Of a DNA stretch of 64,000 nucleotides, positions 1 to 8,705 are shown one piece after another (the stretch's first letter is position 1; the number at the start of each line of letters is the position of its first letter). The stretch is from Bacillus sp. N1-1. GTDB taxonomy: Bacteria; Bacillota; Bacilli; Bacillales; Guptibacillaceae. Below the pieces are notes generated by a model. It was not told the DNA's origin and made no database searches. It was given only the letters and a program-made list of their open reading frames with translations. Made by a program: the position numbers and the translations under genes. The DNA lies in NCBI RefSeq assembly GCF_009818105.1, contig NZ_CP046564.1, forward strand, positions 3,286,001 to 3,350,000, read 5' to 3'.

Positions 1-642
1 CTGTGAAGACTTACTTTCAGTGTTTGATTCTTTAGCAGGCGTGGAATTAGAAGTAGTAGATGTTTGAACTGCTTCCTTATTTGCAGCCTCTTTCTTAGCA
101 GGTGCTTTTGGAGCAGGAGCACTACCACCGTTTAATACAGACCAAGTGTTCTTACCTGCAATACCATCTACTGATAGACCGTTATCTGCTTGGAACGCAC
201 GAACGGCTTGTTCAGTGATCGGACCATAAATTCCGTCTACTGTATAGTTATAGTAACCACCAAGCTCTTCTTGTAGCGCTTGTACCTGATGACCGCGGTC
301 ACCTTGAACTAGCGTACGCATAGCTTGTCCATTATTTACGCTTTGCATTGCTGAAAATGTATTTGGACCTGCGATGCCGTCAACTGCAAGACCGTGTTCT
401 TTTTGGAATTGCTTTACAGCACCTTCAGTAATTGATCCGTAGTATCCTGTAGATTCATCATAGTTGAAATACCCTTTGGCAGACAGTACATCCTGTAACT
501 CGACAACGTCGCCGTGTTTTTCACCATAAGAAAGTGTTTGATCTCCTAGTGCCGCCTCTGAAACTACTGGACTAGCAAACATCATTCCAGCTAGTGCTGT
601 GGATGTAACCACGTTTCTTACAATGTTTTTACGAGCTACCAT
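1..642 (-). CDS. Exported protein with two peptidoglycan-binding domains (partial, runs off left edge)
   Basis: This gene is open at the window's left edge; 214 codons are visible. I translated it from an ATG at 640-642, which sits 9 bases after an AGGAGG ribosome binding site. The first ~30 residues form a Sec signal peptide (MVARKN..., hydrophobic core, then SEAAL). Two PG_binding_1-type repeats follow at about residues 38-95 and 105-165, each with the pattern of a variable LQ..L stretch, YG..T..AV..FQ, and GL.VDGIAG.NT. A linker rich in Ala, Pro, Lys and Ser starts at about residue 170. In this family such repeats anchor a cell-wall hydrolase, often NlpC/P60 or an amidase, but the catalytic domain would lie outside the window, so the enzyme type cannot be named. 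It is likely an exported autolysin or wall-binding protein. Confidence 0.85.
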   Translation of the reverse strand, partial: MVARKNIVRNVVTSTALAGMMFASPVVSEAALGDQTLSYGEKHGDVVELQDVLSAKGYFNYDESTGYYGSITEGAVKQFQKEHGLAVDGIAGPNTFSAMQSVNNGQAMRTLVQGDRGHQVQALQEELGGYYNYTVDGIYGPITEQAVRAFQADNGLSVDGIAGKNTWSVLNGGSAPAPKAPAKKEAANKEAVQTSTTSNSTPAKESNTESKSSQ

Positions 643-954
643 GTATACATTCCTCCTGAGAGTTTTAATATTGGTGTTGTTTTTTGTTTCTCTCAATCAC
701 CCATGTCCCACATGATAACAGGCAAATATAACACAGCGATTTTAGTCCAATAACAAGTCGGTTACATAAATATGACAGATTAATACGGTTTTTATAAACT
801 TTGCACAATATAGTACCATATACCCATTTACGTCATGTCTTTATTACAAATATGTCAAAAAACCAGTAAAAACCCTATCTTTAGGTTCTTCACAAAGAAC
901 AAAACTCTATCAAATTTTTTAAAACAAACTATTGCTTTCTATTTATTAGGTCTT
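643..954. other. Gene-free stretch between the wall protein and the cydC remnant
   Basis: It holds the leader of the leftward wall-protein gene and AT-rich sequence. The only structure I see is a short inverted repeat (GTTCT...AGAAC) at 885-900 with no T-run on either strand, so I do not call it a terminator. A weak promoter-like pair for the wall gene (TTGTGC, 17-base gap, TATTAA on the minus strand near 790-820) is possible but not convincing. Confidence 0.4.
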
Positions 955-2118
955 TTAACCTATTATCTTTTCTGTCATATGAGAGTTCTTTAATTGAAAA
1001 GGAGCATCTAATTCATAAAGTCTTCTATAGCGGTCGCTCGACATTAGCAGTTCATCATGCTTTCCTTCCATTACAATTTCACCATCTTCCATAAATGCAA
1101 TATGATCCATTCTTTTCATCCCTACAAGATGATGCGTTACCCAAACGACCGTTTTCTTCTCAAGTACTTGAAAGATCGTAGAGCGCAAGGCTTGCTCTGT
1201 TCGTGAGTCGAGTCCAACTATTGGTTCATCTAGTAAAACAACGGCTGTCTCTTGTAAAAGAATACGAGCAAGGGCAATGCGCTGACGCTCTCCTCCTGAG
1301 AATCGCATACCCGCTTCTTGCATAGACGTTTGATAGCCTTCAGGTAATGCAACAATAAAGTCATGAAGTTGGACTCTTTTCGCAGCTTCATAGACCTCTT
1401 CATCTGTAGCAGATGGCTTACCTAGTCGAATATTATTCAATACGGATGTATCAAAAAGATAAGGGTGTTGGTTTAACACACTTAAGTGTCTTTTCTCTGC
1501 CTTATCCTCTAGTACCTCTACTCCATTTATTAATAGACTCCCTTCAGAGGGAGAAGATATTCCTTGAAGAATCTTCACAAACGTGGTCTTTCCAGAGCCA
1601 CTTGGTCCAAGAATAGCAAGATTCGTACCTTGAGGAATATTGAAACTAATCCCTTTCAGAATATGTTGCCCTTCTTTTGTTTGATATCCAATCTGGTTAC
1701 AACTAAGATCACAGCTGTTCCAGATACTGCTCTCACCTTCTCTTTCTTCTAGAGAAGAGGACGCTTCTGACAATGTTTTTAGTCGATTGATTGAATCTTC
1801 ATATCCAGGAAGTTCACTCACAGCATCAGAGAGTGGCAGAAAAGCCTCCGTTAATGGAAAAAGAATCAGCACGAATGCTGCAATTAAGGTCCGAGCCATT
1901 TCCCCATCCTGGCTGCCTGTCCAAACTCACATAGACATTACGATACCTGCGACAACACACTGCGCCATAAAATTCCGATAAGAAACAAAAGTAGAACGAT
2001 CGCGCTCTACTCTACGAATCTCCAAATCATCTTGACCAAAGTGTTGAAGAAACGTTTTCTGATGCCCACTAAAAACCCAATCGCCAATTCCGACAATGCC
2101 ATCGGCAGTGACAGGCAC
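955..2118 (-). pseudogene. cydC: Broken cydC-like ABC exporter gene (in-frame stop, 5' truncation)
   Basis: The downstream 314-codon part encodes the end of a membrane domain and a full ABC ATPase: Walker A GPSGSGKTT, signature SGGERQRIALARI, Walker B VVLLDEP and the switch-region histidine in VTHH. The linker (LPLSDAVSELPGYEDSINRL) resembles CydC, one half of the CydDC thiol exporter needed for cytochrome bd assembly. Reading back through the ATG at 1899, the same frame continues (VWTGSQDGE) to a TGA at 1927-1929, then resumes with CydC-like sequence (DGIVGIGDWVFSGHQ) up to 2118, where a TAA closes the frame. About 150-200 N-terminal residues are not found in any intact frame; weak remnants in another frame may extend to about 2230. 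With an internal stop, a probable frameshift and no cydD, cydA or cydB nearby, this is most likely a decaying remnant. A TGG-to-TGA change is the simplest explanation for the stop. Confidence 0.8.
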
Positions 2119-2265
2119 TTAATTCTTGCTTTAAGCAGCGCATATACGATATATTTGACTTTGTGTTTTTCAAATCAAAAGCGCTTTCATCAATCACATA
2201 TAGAAGTGAGGTCGCCAGCATGATGGGTGCAATGAAGCAAGAGTTTAACTGGAGGCAAACGTTCA

Positions 2266-3174
2266 ATGAAAATGTATTTATATCCGTTGCTAGTCATTAT
2301 CGGGGCTAGCAGTTACGGTATTGTTTCAACTATAATTAAATTAGCGATGGGCAGTGGTTTTACAGCATCTGAAGCTGTTACGAGTCAATTCTTTATCGGC
2401 TTTGTGATTGCAGTGCTTATCTTTCTCATCACTAACCGACAAAAGCTAAGTTTCGCTGGAGTTAAAATCCTAATTTTCGCGGGGGTTTTTACAGGCTTAA
2501 CGAATATTCTCTATGGACAATCATTAAATTATTTACCAGCATCCCTCGCTGTCGTCCTCCTCTTTCAATTCACATGGATTGGCATGCTGATCTCAAGTAT
2601 TTCAAAACGCCAGCTTCCAACTCGTATGGAAATACTTTCCCTTTTTATCTTAATCGGTGGAACGATTCCTGCAGCGGGACTCATTGATACTGACTTATCA
2701 AACATCCCTTTTCAAGGCTGGTTATGGGGGCTTGGAGCAGCACTTTGTTATTCTCTCTTCCTCTATTTCAATGGGAAAGCAAACGCCAAAATGACTACAT
2801 CAAACCGATTAGTCATCGTATCGTTTTTCGCATTCTTGATGTCAGCGGTTTTTCAATCTCCAGAGATTATCTGGAATGGTACATTGCTCGCAGAAGGACT
2901 TTGGATCTATGGAATTGCACTTGGCTTATTTGGAATGATCATTCCTGTTTTCCTATTTTCCATCGCGATTCCAAAGGTGGGTCTTGGAAAATCCTCCATT
3001 CTTAGTGCGATTGAACTTCCGATCGCTGTCATGGTTTCCGTCATCTTATTAAGTGAAACAGTATCCGTTCTGCAAGTCGCCGGTATTGTGATCATTATTA
3101 TCGGAATGACGCTACCAACTCTTTTCAGCGAAAACATAAGCCTCACACGGAGAAAAATAGTCGAACAGCAATAG
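2266..3174 (+). CDS. EamA/DMT-family transporter
   Basis: A 302-residue integral membrane protein with about ten hydrophobic helices arranged as two EamA repeats, the normal length for the drug/metabolite transporter superfamily. Members export amino acids, metabolites or drugs; the substrate cannot be told from sequence. The N-terminal half carries the typical SSYGIVSTIIKLAMGSGF segment and a helix ending near NILYGQSLNYLPASLAVVL; the second half repeats the pattern (ALCYSLFLYFNGKA and SSILSAIELPIAVMVSVILLSE). The ATG is preceded by GGAGG with a 10-base gap. The gene begins where the upstream cydC remnant fades out, and it ends at a bidirectional hairpin terminator, so it is probably transcribed alone. 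Confidence 0.9.
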   Translation: MKMYLYPLLVIIGASSYGIVSTIIKLAMGSGFTASEAVTSQFFIGFVIAVLIFLITNRQKLSFAGVKILIFAGVFTGLTNILYGQSLNYLPASLAVVLLFQFTWIGMLISSISKRQLPTRMEILSLFILIGGTIPAAGLIDTDLSNIPFQGWLWGLGAALCYSLFLYFNGKANAKMTTSNRLVIVSFFAFLMSAVFQSPEIIWNGTLLAEGLWIYGIALGLFGMIIPVFLFSIAIPKVGLGKSSILSAIELPIAVMVSVILLSETVSVLQVAGIVIIIIGMTLPTLFSENISLTRRKIVEQQ

Positions 3175-3209
3175 CAAAAACACCTCTTCCAACTAGGATG
3201 AGGTGTTTT
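3175..3209. terminator. Bidirectional terminator between EamA and TerA-like genes
   Basis: An inverted repeat CACCTC / GAGGTG with a 13-base loop is flanked by an A-run on the left and a T-run on the right, so it can end transcription from both convergent genes. Confidence 0.75.
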
Positions 3210-3228
3210 CGCTTATTAGCTTATTCTT

Positions 3229-4392
3229 CTATTTAAACTCCATTGGTCCAACATTCATTTCAAACGACCCATCTTCATACAAAAGTGGCGATCGTTCCGT
3301 TCCGCTTTTCGAATATTTCTCAACATGACTAACACTCATATCATGAGGATCCGTAAAATCAATTTTTGCAATCGCAACCCAATAAGCAAAGTTATTCTTC
3401 TCAAAAAGAGGAGACGTCACTTTTTGCCCCATTTGGTTATCAACAACAGCCTTTGCCTTCATAGATTTAAAGCTTCCAATTCCATTGGAAACCGCACTAT
3501 ACGCTGAAAAAAGCACGAATTTTAGTTCAGAAGGTTTATGAACAATAACCGTTTCTTTCCCTGCTCCTTGAGCATCTCCATCTAAAGTAATATACGGTTC
3601 TTTTTGCGCGTGGCCAGGCGTACGATAGTACACCTTTCCTTCCGTTCCGTCATTCAGAACATAGAAGCAATACAGATCCAAATCCTTTTTACTTTTCCAT
3701 TCGAGTGTCGCGACCACTTTCTCTGATTTCCGAATCGAAATCGCTTCTTTTTTCTTTAAAGTGACCGTTAGAGGAACAACCGCTTCTTGTGTATTCTTGA
3801 CTGGTGGGCTTTGGATGGATTTCTCTTTCTCCACATCTTGCTCATTATTGCTTTCAACTTCAATACCAAAGTTCCCACACAATGCAGCCAGTCCACCAAA
3901 GAAACCACTACCTACCGCACTAAACTTCCAATCTCCATTATGTAAGTACAGCTCGCCCACGACAATCGCCGTCTCTTTCGTTAACTCTTCACCAAAGGTA
4001 AACGTGACGATGTTCTCTCCAGTTGTTTTGTCTGCGATGCGTAGCGATAAAGCGGATACTTGACCGAAATTCAGTCCTTTTTCCTCCCCTTCGTGAATCG
4101 TTAACGTAAACGCAACTTTCTGGATGGCAGAAGACATCTTCTGTAAGGAAATGTGAGTTTCATTTCGACGCTCACCTTGCTTAACTTGTTTAATACTTTG
4201 ATCCACGCTTACCGGCTGACCATAAAACAAGAAGCTCTCATCCCCACTGCACTTCCCAGTATCATTTAATAGAAACGCAGCTGCATCTACTTCTATCCCT
4301 TGATGATCATGCTGCCAATCTAGCGTTACAATAAGGTCCGATACGCTTCTCCCTTTTGTGATCGGAACCTTCTGACCTCTACTAACGTTCAT
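3229..4392 (-). CDS. TerD-family protein, TerA-like
   Basis: A predicted cytoplasmic protein of 387 residues. The N-terminal ~190 residues are a TerD domain (LIVTLDWQ, DAAAFLLND.GKC..DE.F.FY, and the late ALSLRIADKTTGE and VVGELYLHNGDWKF stretches), a calcium-binding fold of stress and tellurite-resistance proteins. The C-terminal ~170 residues (VVATLEWKSKKDLDLYCFYV, YYRTPG, PYITLDGDAQGAGKE) match the TerA-type second domain. I moved the start to an internal ATG at 4390-4392, because it lies just after GGGGAGGG; the longer reading frame has no such site. A second protein of this family, TerF-like, is encoded about 34 kb away, and no TerB, TerC or TerE lies between. It probably belongs to a phage/metal/envelope stress system, but its direct function is unknown. 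Confidence 0.85.
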   Translation of the reverse strand: MNVSRGQKVPITKGRSVSDLIVTLDWQHDHQGIEVDAAAFLLNDTGKCSGDESFLFYGQPVSVDQSIKQVKQGERRNETHISLQKMSSAIQKVAFTLTIHEGEEKGLNFGQVSALSLRIADKTTGENIVTFTFGEELTKETAIVVGELYLHNGDWKFSAVGSGFFGGLAALCGNFGIEVESNNEQDVEKEKSIQSPPVKNTQEAVVPLTVTLKKKEAISIRKSEKVVATLEWKSKKDLDLYCFYVLNDGTEGKVYYRTPGHAQKEPYITLDGDAQGAGKETVIVHKPSELKFVLFSAYSAVSNGIGSFKSMKAKAVVDNQMGQKVTSPLFEKNNFAYWVAIAKIDFTDPHDMSVSHVEKYSKSGTERSPLLYEDGSFEMNVGPMEFK

Positions 4393-4573
4393 TAGATACC
4401 CTCCCCTGTAAACTATTATAAACCCCACATTATTATACCTTATATTGGTAATTCAAACAGTGTGTATAACGCGATAATTTATAGAAAAAGAAAAAGCATT
4501 CACCAAGAAACACATGGGAATACTTTCTATTGAACACGACTATTTGTTCGACCTAACCTATTAACCTATAACT

Positions 4574-4804
4574 TTAAGACTCTTTCCCTTCATTTATCAT
4601 TTCCACAATTGGGCGAATTGCAATGAACAGTCCTGCGATAAATAGCCACCCTAGCGATACATACGTCCATCCTTTAAAGAAACTTAAACTGTATTCATAG
4701 CCTGTGATGAACATTATTCCTGGGAAGATGATGATGAAAACAGCGGTTAACCCTATTGCCCACCTTACACAAAGTTTCGCATCCTTATCGAGCTGTTCTT
4801 TCAA
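4574..4804 (-). CDS. Small two-helix membrane protein paired with the upstream symporter
   Basis: A 76-residue protein with two hydrophobic helices (about WAIGLTAVFIIIFPGIMFITG and YVSLGWLFIAGLFIAI), overlapping the end of the sodium:solute symporter gene. Several starts are possible. I favour the TTG at 4802-4804, placed 7 bases after GAGGAGGAG inside the symporter's last codons; ATGs at 4843 and 4825 lie upstream of that ribosome site. Small two-helix partners (DUF485, DUF4212, YhdT types) are commonly encoded next to symporters of this superfamily and are thought to act as accessory subunits. I cannot say which of these families it belongs to. The overlap points to translational coupling. 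Confidence 0.65.
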   Translation of the reverse strand: MKEQLDKDAKLCVRWAIGLTAVFIIIFPGIMFITGYEYSLSFFKGWTYVSLGWLFIAGLFIAIRPIVEMINEGKES

Positions 4805-6335
4805 GTCGAATCTCCTCCTCTTCATCAAATTCTTCGTCATCAAAGCTTTTGAATTTATCTTTCAATGTATCAAAATCAAATTCTTGATTAGCCATTAGTC
4901 CGTGACCGACAGAAATAACACCACTTACGATAAACACGGTAATATTCCCGAAGAACATCGATTCAAGCTGTCCAAGCGAACCAACACTCACTTCTCCGAA
5001 CATCACATATGCAGACGTAATCCAAGCTGTTACCCCAAGAATAAACCCAGACAATGCCCCATAAAACGTTCCTACATTCGTTGCTTTTTTCCATAATAAT
5101 CCTAGCGTTACTGGAATAACGGCTCCACTTACGAAGATGCCCATTGCCATATACACAAACCCTAAACTTATCCCAACATAGAAAAGGAGAATAGACAGAA
5201 GCCCCATCATTAGTCCAAAGCTTAACGTTACTTTTCGGGATACACTAAGTAATTTTTGACTGTTTGCTTTTGGATTGATCGAGTGACGGTAAATGTCTGT
5301 TACGACAATATTCGTAATAGCTGTTAATTCTGCTGCTCCAGTTGACATTACGGCCATAAACAACATTGCTAGGAAAAGGATTGACCCTACACTACCAAGA
5401 AGATAGGAAGCCATTTCAGGCGCGACGGAATCTGGAGTACTAATCGGCACGCCAAGACCAGCTGCACTTACACCTAGGAAAGTGGCAATCGCAAAAGGAA
5501 TAGAAAACCAGGCAATTCCGCCATATATGTATGCTCGTGAAGTTGCACTATCTTTACTAGCAATCGCTCGCTGCCAGTAGGCCTGATCAACGAAAACGGC
5601 ACCGAAGTTACCAATAATATTAATCATACCGAAAAAGAGTCCGGGAATAGATGCCATCGTAAGCATTGATGTAGAAGATGGAAGATCTTGAAGTCCTTCA
5701 TAGATGGGGGTTGTTCCAAATTTTACGTAGATCGCTACTGCGAAAATGGTAAGAATTAAAAAAATCATAATCGTATTGAAGTAATCAGCGACAAAGGAAG
5801 CTTTTAATCCGCCAATCATGGTGTAGATCGTGAAGGTAAGGGGGATGAGAAAGGCTGCTACAAACAAATTCATACCTGTCAGGGAGTTCAGAGCAATTGC
5901 GCCGCCGAGAATAACCATTGCTGTTACTAAAATATTGGTCATAAGAGCAAAGACCATAATCAGTCGGTGATTTTTCTTATCAAAACGCTGACCAATAAAT
6001 TCTAGAAACGTATGTGCATTTGGTGCCCTACGCTTTAATTGAATGGCTACAATCGCAAACAGCAACACTTGAATACAAGCACCGGCAGCATACCAATAAG
6101 GTCCGCTTATCCCGTACTGATACCCTGTAGAAGACGACATCATCAAGGTAGCCGCCCACGTCCATGCTGCAATAATTGACGCGCTTGTTAACCCTACGCC
6201 TACGCTACGACCAGCGGTACTATACTGCTCCGCCGTCATCGCCTGTTTTCGTCTTCGCTGCATGAAAAACGTAATACCTGTAAAAAACACTCCAAAGACT
6301 AAAAGCAACAGATAACCAACACTGGATGATAACAT
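4785..6335 (-). CDS. Sodium:solute symporter (SSF family)
   Basis: A 516-residue membrane protein with about 13 hydrophobic helices. Family marks are the N-terminal YSTAGRSVGVGLTSASIIAAWTWA segment, the GISGPYWYAAG stretch, FLEFIGQRF, and GGLKASFVADYF after helix five, all typical of the SSF superfamily close to urea/proline-type carriers. The substrate is unresolved. The C-terminus is acidic (DDEEFDEEEE) and cytoplasmic. The ATG follows GGAGGAATCAT, a good ribosome site. The gene is read away from the marR-azoR pair across a 250-base divergent region that contains the perfect inverted repeat GTAATAC-N6-GTATTAC. A small membrane protein overlaps its end and is probably co-translated. Confidence 0.9.
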   Translation of the reverse strand: MLSSSVGYLLLLVFGVFFTGITFFMQRRRKQAMTAEQYSTAGRSVGVGLTSASIIAAWTWAATLMMSSSTGYQYGISGPYWYAAGACIQVLLFAIVAIQLKRRAPNAHTFLEFIGQRFDKKNHRLIMVFALMTNILVTAMVILGGAIALNSLTGMNLFVAAFLIPLTFTIYTMIGGLKASFVADYFNTIMIFLILTIFAVAIYVKFGTTPIYEGLQDLPSSTSMLTMASIPGLFFGMINIIGNFGAVFVDQAYWQRAIASKDSATSRAYIYGGIAWFSIPFAIATFLGVSAAGLGVPISTPDSVAPEMASYLLGSVGSILFLAMLFMAVMSTGAAELTAITNIVVTDIYRHSINPKANSQKLLSVSRKVTLSFGLMMGLLSILLFYVGISLGFVYMAMGIFVSGAVIPVTLGLLWKKATNVGTFYGALSGFILGVTAWITSAYVMFGEVSVGSLGQLESMFFGNITVFIVSGVISVGHGLMANQEFDFDTLKDKFKSFDDEEFDEEEEIRLERTAR

Positions 6336-6361
6336 ATGATTCCTCCAAATCGTTGAATTAC

Positions 6362-6381
6362 GTAATACGTTAAAGTATTAC
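6362..6381. promoter_or_regulatory. Inverted repeat upstream of the symporter gene
   Basis: A perfect repeat GTAATAC-GTTAAA-GTATTAC lies 27 bases before the symporter's start codon, within the likely leader or promoter. It has no T-run, so an operator for an unidentified regulator is more likely than a terminator. The neighbouring MarR regulator seems to use a different palindrome. Confidence 0.45.
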
Positions 6382-6553
6382 ATTAATCGCTTCAACTAAT
6401 TTGTTAAATTATGTAACATAGTTTCGTAAATTAATAATATTCATGTCACTTTTCCTAACATCGCTATTTTTCAACTAACGAAAGCTGACTATATCAACTT
6501 CATCAATATACATTGACTTTTTCAATAACTATTTTTATACTTAATCAAGTAAA

Positions 6554-6571
6554 TAGTATGTGTAGCAACTA
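6554..6571. promoter_or_regulatory. Predicted MarR operator, copy 1 (before marR)
   Basis: TAGTATGTGTAGCAACTA matches 14 of 18 positions of the idealised palindrome TAGTTGCTATAGCAACTA. It lies just before the ribosome site of the marR gene, as expected for autoregulation. Related copies occur before azoR and before the pirin gene. Confidence 0.55.
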
Positions 6572-6588
6572 AAAAGGAGAGACCACAT

Positions 6589-7023
6589 ATGAAATTATCA
6601 TTTCAAGATTATATAAGCATTCAAATTCATAAAACGGATCTCAGCCTGACTAGTTTTATTAAACAAAAGCTAGAAGGATTTAACTTAGCACCTGAGCAAA
6701 ATTTAATTATGTTGCTGCTCTGGGAAAAGGACGGATTAACTCAGAATCAAATTGCTCAAAAACTCGGTAAGGATAAAACGAATATCGCTAGGATGGCAAC
6801 AAGCCTTGAGAAAAAGGGATTTATCAAACGAATTACTCCTTCCAACGATCGCCGTTCCCTACAGCTTTACCTTACTTCTGCCGGTAAAGAGCTTGGAGAA
6901 AAAGTCCTTCCTATTTCGGAGGAATTTGATGAAATAGTATGCAATGGCATTTCTAAAGATGAACTCCAGGAATTTGAAAGAATTCTTTCCAAAATCAATG
7001 AGAATGTTCAAAACTCCAGATAA
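6589..7023 (+). CDS. MarR-family transcriptional regulator
   Basis: A 144-residue winged helix-turn-helix protein of normal MarR length. The DNA-binding part is clear: LTQNQIAQKLGKDKTNIARMATSLEKKGFI followed by the wing (ITPSNDRRSLQLYLT). Its single Cys is near residue 124 (VCNGIS). MarR proteins next to azoreductases in Bacilli (MhqR, YodB types) sense quinones and electrophiles and repress detoxification genes. Here azoR follows 57 bases downstream, and an 18-base palindrome is shared by the promoters of this gene, azoR and the pirin gene, which suggests they form one regulon. The ATG is preceded by AAAAGGAGA. Confidence 0.9.
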   Translation: MKLSFQDYISIQIHKTDLSLTSFIKQKLEGFNLAPEQNLIMLLLWEKDGLTQNQIAQKLGKDKTNIARMATSLEKKGFIKRITPSNDRRSLQLYLTSAGKELGEKVLPISEEFDEIVCNGISKDELQEFERILSKINENVQNSR

Positions 7024-7042
7024 CCTGGATGTTTTTCCTCAA

Positions 7043-7060
7043 TAGTTGCTACAACAACAA
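7043..7060. promoter_or_regulatory. Predicted MarR operator, copy 2 (before azoR)
   Basis: TAGTTGCTACAACAACAA matches 14 of 18 positions of the shared palindrome and lies about 20 bases before the azoR start, between the two genes. It could allow azoR to be controlled independently of marR. Confidence 0.55.
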
Positions 7061-7080
7061 AAAGATGGAGGTTTTACTTT

Positions 7081-7707
7081 ATGGCTAATGTTTTATTTAT
7101 CAAAGCGAACTCTCGTCCAATTGATCAATCGGTGAGTGTAAAGCTTTATCATACTTTCTTAGAAAGCTATCAAAAGTCACATCCTAACGACACAATCACA
7201 GAGCTTGATTTATTTAAAGAAAACTTACCTTATTATGATACAAATCAAATTAATGGGATGTTCAAGCTCTCTAAAGAATTAGAGTTAACTGAGGATGAAA
7301 TCAAAGCAACAGAAGGAGTAAACCACTATTTAGAGCAATTCCTTGAAGCAGACAAAATCGTCATTGCATTTCCACTATGGAATTTCACTATTCCAGCTGT
7401 CCTGCATACGTATTTCGACTATTTGGGTCAGGCAGGTAAAACGTTCCGTTATACCGCTGAAGGTCCAGTCGGATTATTACCTGAGAAAAAAGTTGCCCTC
7501 CTAAATGCTAGAGGCGGTGTTTATTCTGAAGGTCCTGCTCAAGCGTCGGAAATGGCCGTTAATTATGTTAAAACGCTCATGAATTTCTGGGGCATTGAGG
7601 ATACAACAAGTATCATTATAGAAGGGCATAACCAATATCCTGATCGCGCTGAAGAAATTATTGAAGATGGTCTTGAAAAAGCAACATCACTAGCAGTTGG
7701 CTTTTAA
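7081..7707 (+). CDS. azoR: FMN-dependent NADH:azo/quinone oxidoreductase (AzoR family)
   Basis: A 208-residue flavodoxin-fold reductase, the normal length for AzoR/AcpD. Marks include the N-terminal FMN phosphate loop (IKANSRPIDQSVSVKLYHTF), the conserved AFPLWNFTIPAVLHTYFDYL segment, the GKTFRYTAEGPVGLL stretch and LLNARGGVY near the flavin. Family members are cytoplasmic, use NADH and bound FMN, and reduce quinones or azo compounds by two electrons, which limits thiol-reactive damage. It lies behind a MarR regulator with a predicted operator in the gap. GGAG precedes the ATG, and a strong terminator follows. Confidence 0.93.
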   Translation: MANVLFIKANSRPIDQSVSVKLYHTFLESYQKSHPNDTITELDLFKENLPYYDTNQINGMFKLSKELELTEDEIKATEGVNHYLEQFLEADKIVIAFPLWNFTIPAVLHTYFDYLGQAGKTFRYTAEGPVGLLPEKKVALLNARGGVYSEGPAQASEMAVNYVKTLMNFWGIEDTTSIIIEGHNQYPDRAEEIIEDGLEKATSLAVGF

Positions 7708-7720
7708 TCTTTCCTACTAG

Positions 7721-7755
7721 AGAAGCCCCCTACCGAGAACGGTAGGGGGCTTCTT
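7721..7755. terminator. Strong terminator after azoR
   Basis: AGAAGCCCCCTACCG pairs perfectly with CGGTAGGGGGCTTCT around an AGAA loop. It can also serve the convergent pirin gene. Confidence 0.85.
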
Positions 7756-7768
7756 ATATTGAATCCGA

Positions 7769-8641
7769 TTAAACGGCTGGAGGTCCAAACTTCCCATTAT
7801 GAAAATCACGGTATGCCTCTTTAATCTCTTCCATTGAATTCATGACAAATGGTCCATATTGAACAATATCTTCTTTAATTGGTGCACCAGAATAGACTAA
7901 AATTCTAGTACGCCGACTTTTTGAAGTAATCATCAGTTGACTTGATTTATTTGCATTACCTTCTTCTTGATAAGTTAACGTGGCAGCTCCATGTTTTTTT
8001 AGATTCACTTTCTCTGCTCCTAAGTCCACTTCACCTGATAGAACGTAAAGAAAAGCATTATGATTTTCAGGAAGATGATGCGTGTAAGAAGCGCCTTCTT
8101 CAAGGGTAATCTCTGCTAACGTAATTGGTACTAATGAGCGAAGCGGTCCTTTCTCACCCAACAGATCACCTGAATAAACCCTTACATTTCCGCCGTCTAC
8201 GTTCACTAATGGCGCATCTTCCCCATACACATTCTGATAACTTGATTGTGAGGTTTTTAAATCCTTAGGTAAATTCAGCCACAGCTGAAGCGTGTGAGCT
8301 ATATCATCGTCTACGCCTTCTTCTGCATGCCTTGCTCCACCTCCTGCATTCATATACTGAACATCGCCAGGCTCGAGAATTTCTCTAGCCCCGCCATTAT
8401 CAATGTGCTGCAATCTCCCATCAATGACATACGTAATCGTTTGAAAGCCGCGGTGAGGATGGTCAGAAAAAGTACCTCTTTTAAACCAATCCTCTGCCAT
8501 CAGAATAAACGGATCAAAATCAGCCGATCGATCCGGAGGCAGTACCCAGCCTTTCTGAACAGCAGGAAATTGACCTTCTTCATAGGACACATACCAGTGA
8601 TCTTTTACACTTCTTTGAAAAAGTTGATTTGATGAAGTCAA
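7769..8641 (-). CDS. Pirin family protein
   Basis: A 290-residue bicupin of the pirin family. The N-terminal domain has the metal-binding signature HPHRGFQTITYVIDG and the later GGGARHAEE stretch; the C-terminal half is the pirin_C cupin (NAFLYVLSGEVDLG). Bacterial pirins such as YhhW act as quercetin dioxygenase-like enzymes or redox-linked regulators, so a role in detoxifying quinone-like compounds would fit its neighbours. The start is a TTG at 8639-8641 preceded by AAAGGAGTG. A near-perfect copy of the palindrome shared with marR and azoR lies 47 bases upstream. Confidence 0.9.
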   Translation of the reverse strand: MTSSNQLFQRSVKDHWYVSYEEGQFPAVQKGWVLPPDRSADFDPFILMAEDWFKRGTFSDHPHRGFQTITYVIDGRLQHIDNGGAREILEPGDVQYMNAGGGARHAEEGVDDDIAHTLQLWLNLPKDLKTSQSSYQNVYGEDAPLVNVDGGNVRVYSGDLLGEKGPLRSLVPITLAEITLEEGASYTHHLPENHNAFLYVLSGEVDLGAEKVNLKKHGAATLTYQEEGNANKSSQLMITSKSRRTRILVYSGAPIKEDIVQYGPFVMNSMEEIKEAYRDFHNGKFGPPAV

Positions 8642-8687
8642 TTTTTTACACTCCTTTTCTATATGCTAGTGTAAGAATAACACTTTT

Positions 8688-8705
8688 TAGTTGCTATAGC
8701 ATCTA
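8688..8705. promoter_or_regulatory. Predicted MarR operator, copy 3 (before the pirin gene)
   Basis: TAGTTGCTATAGCATCTA is a palindrome with one mismatched base pair (TAG-TTGCTATAGCAT-CTA). It is the most symmetric of the three related sites and defines the consensus. Confidence 0.6.

Noticed and set aside
955..1899. The 314-codon frame as an intact ABC ATPase gene
   Set aside because: Its apparent start lies inside CydC-like sequence that continues upstream in the same frame beyond a TGA, there is no ribosome site before the ATG, and the membrane domain is missing.
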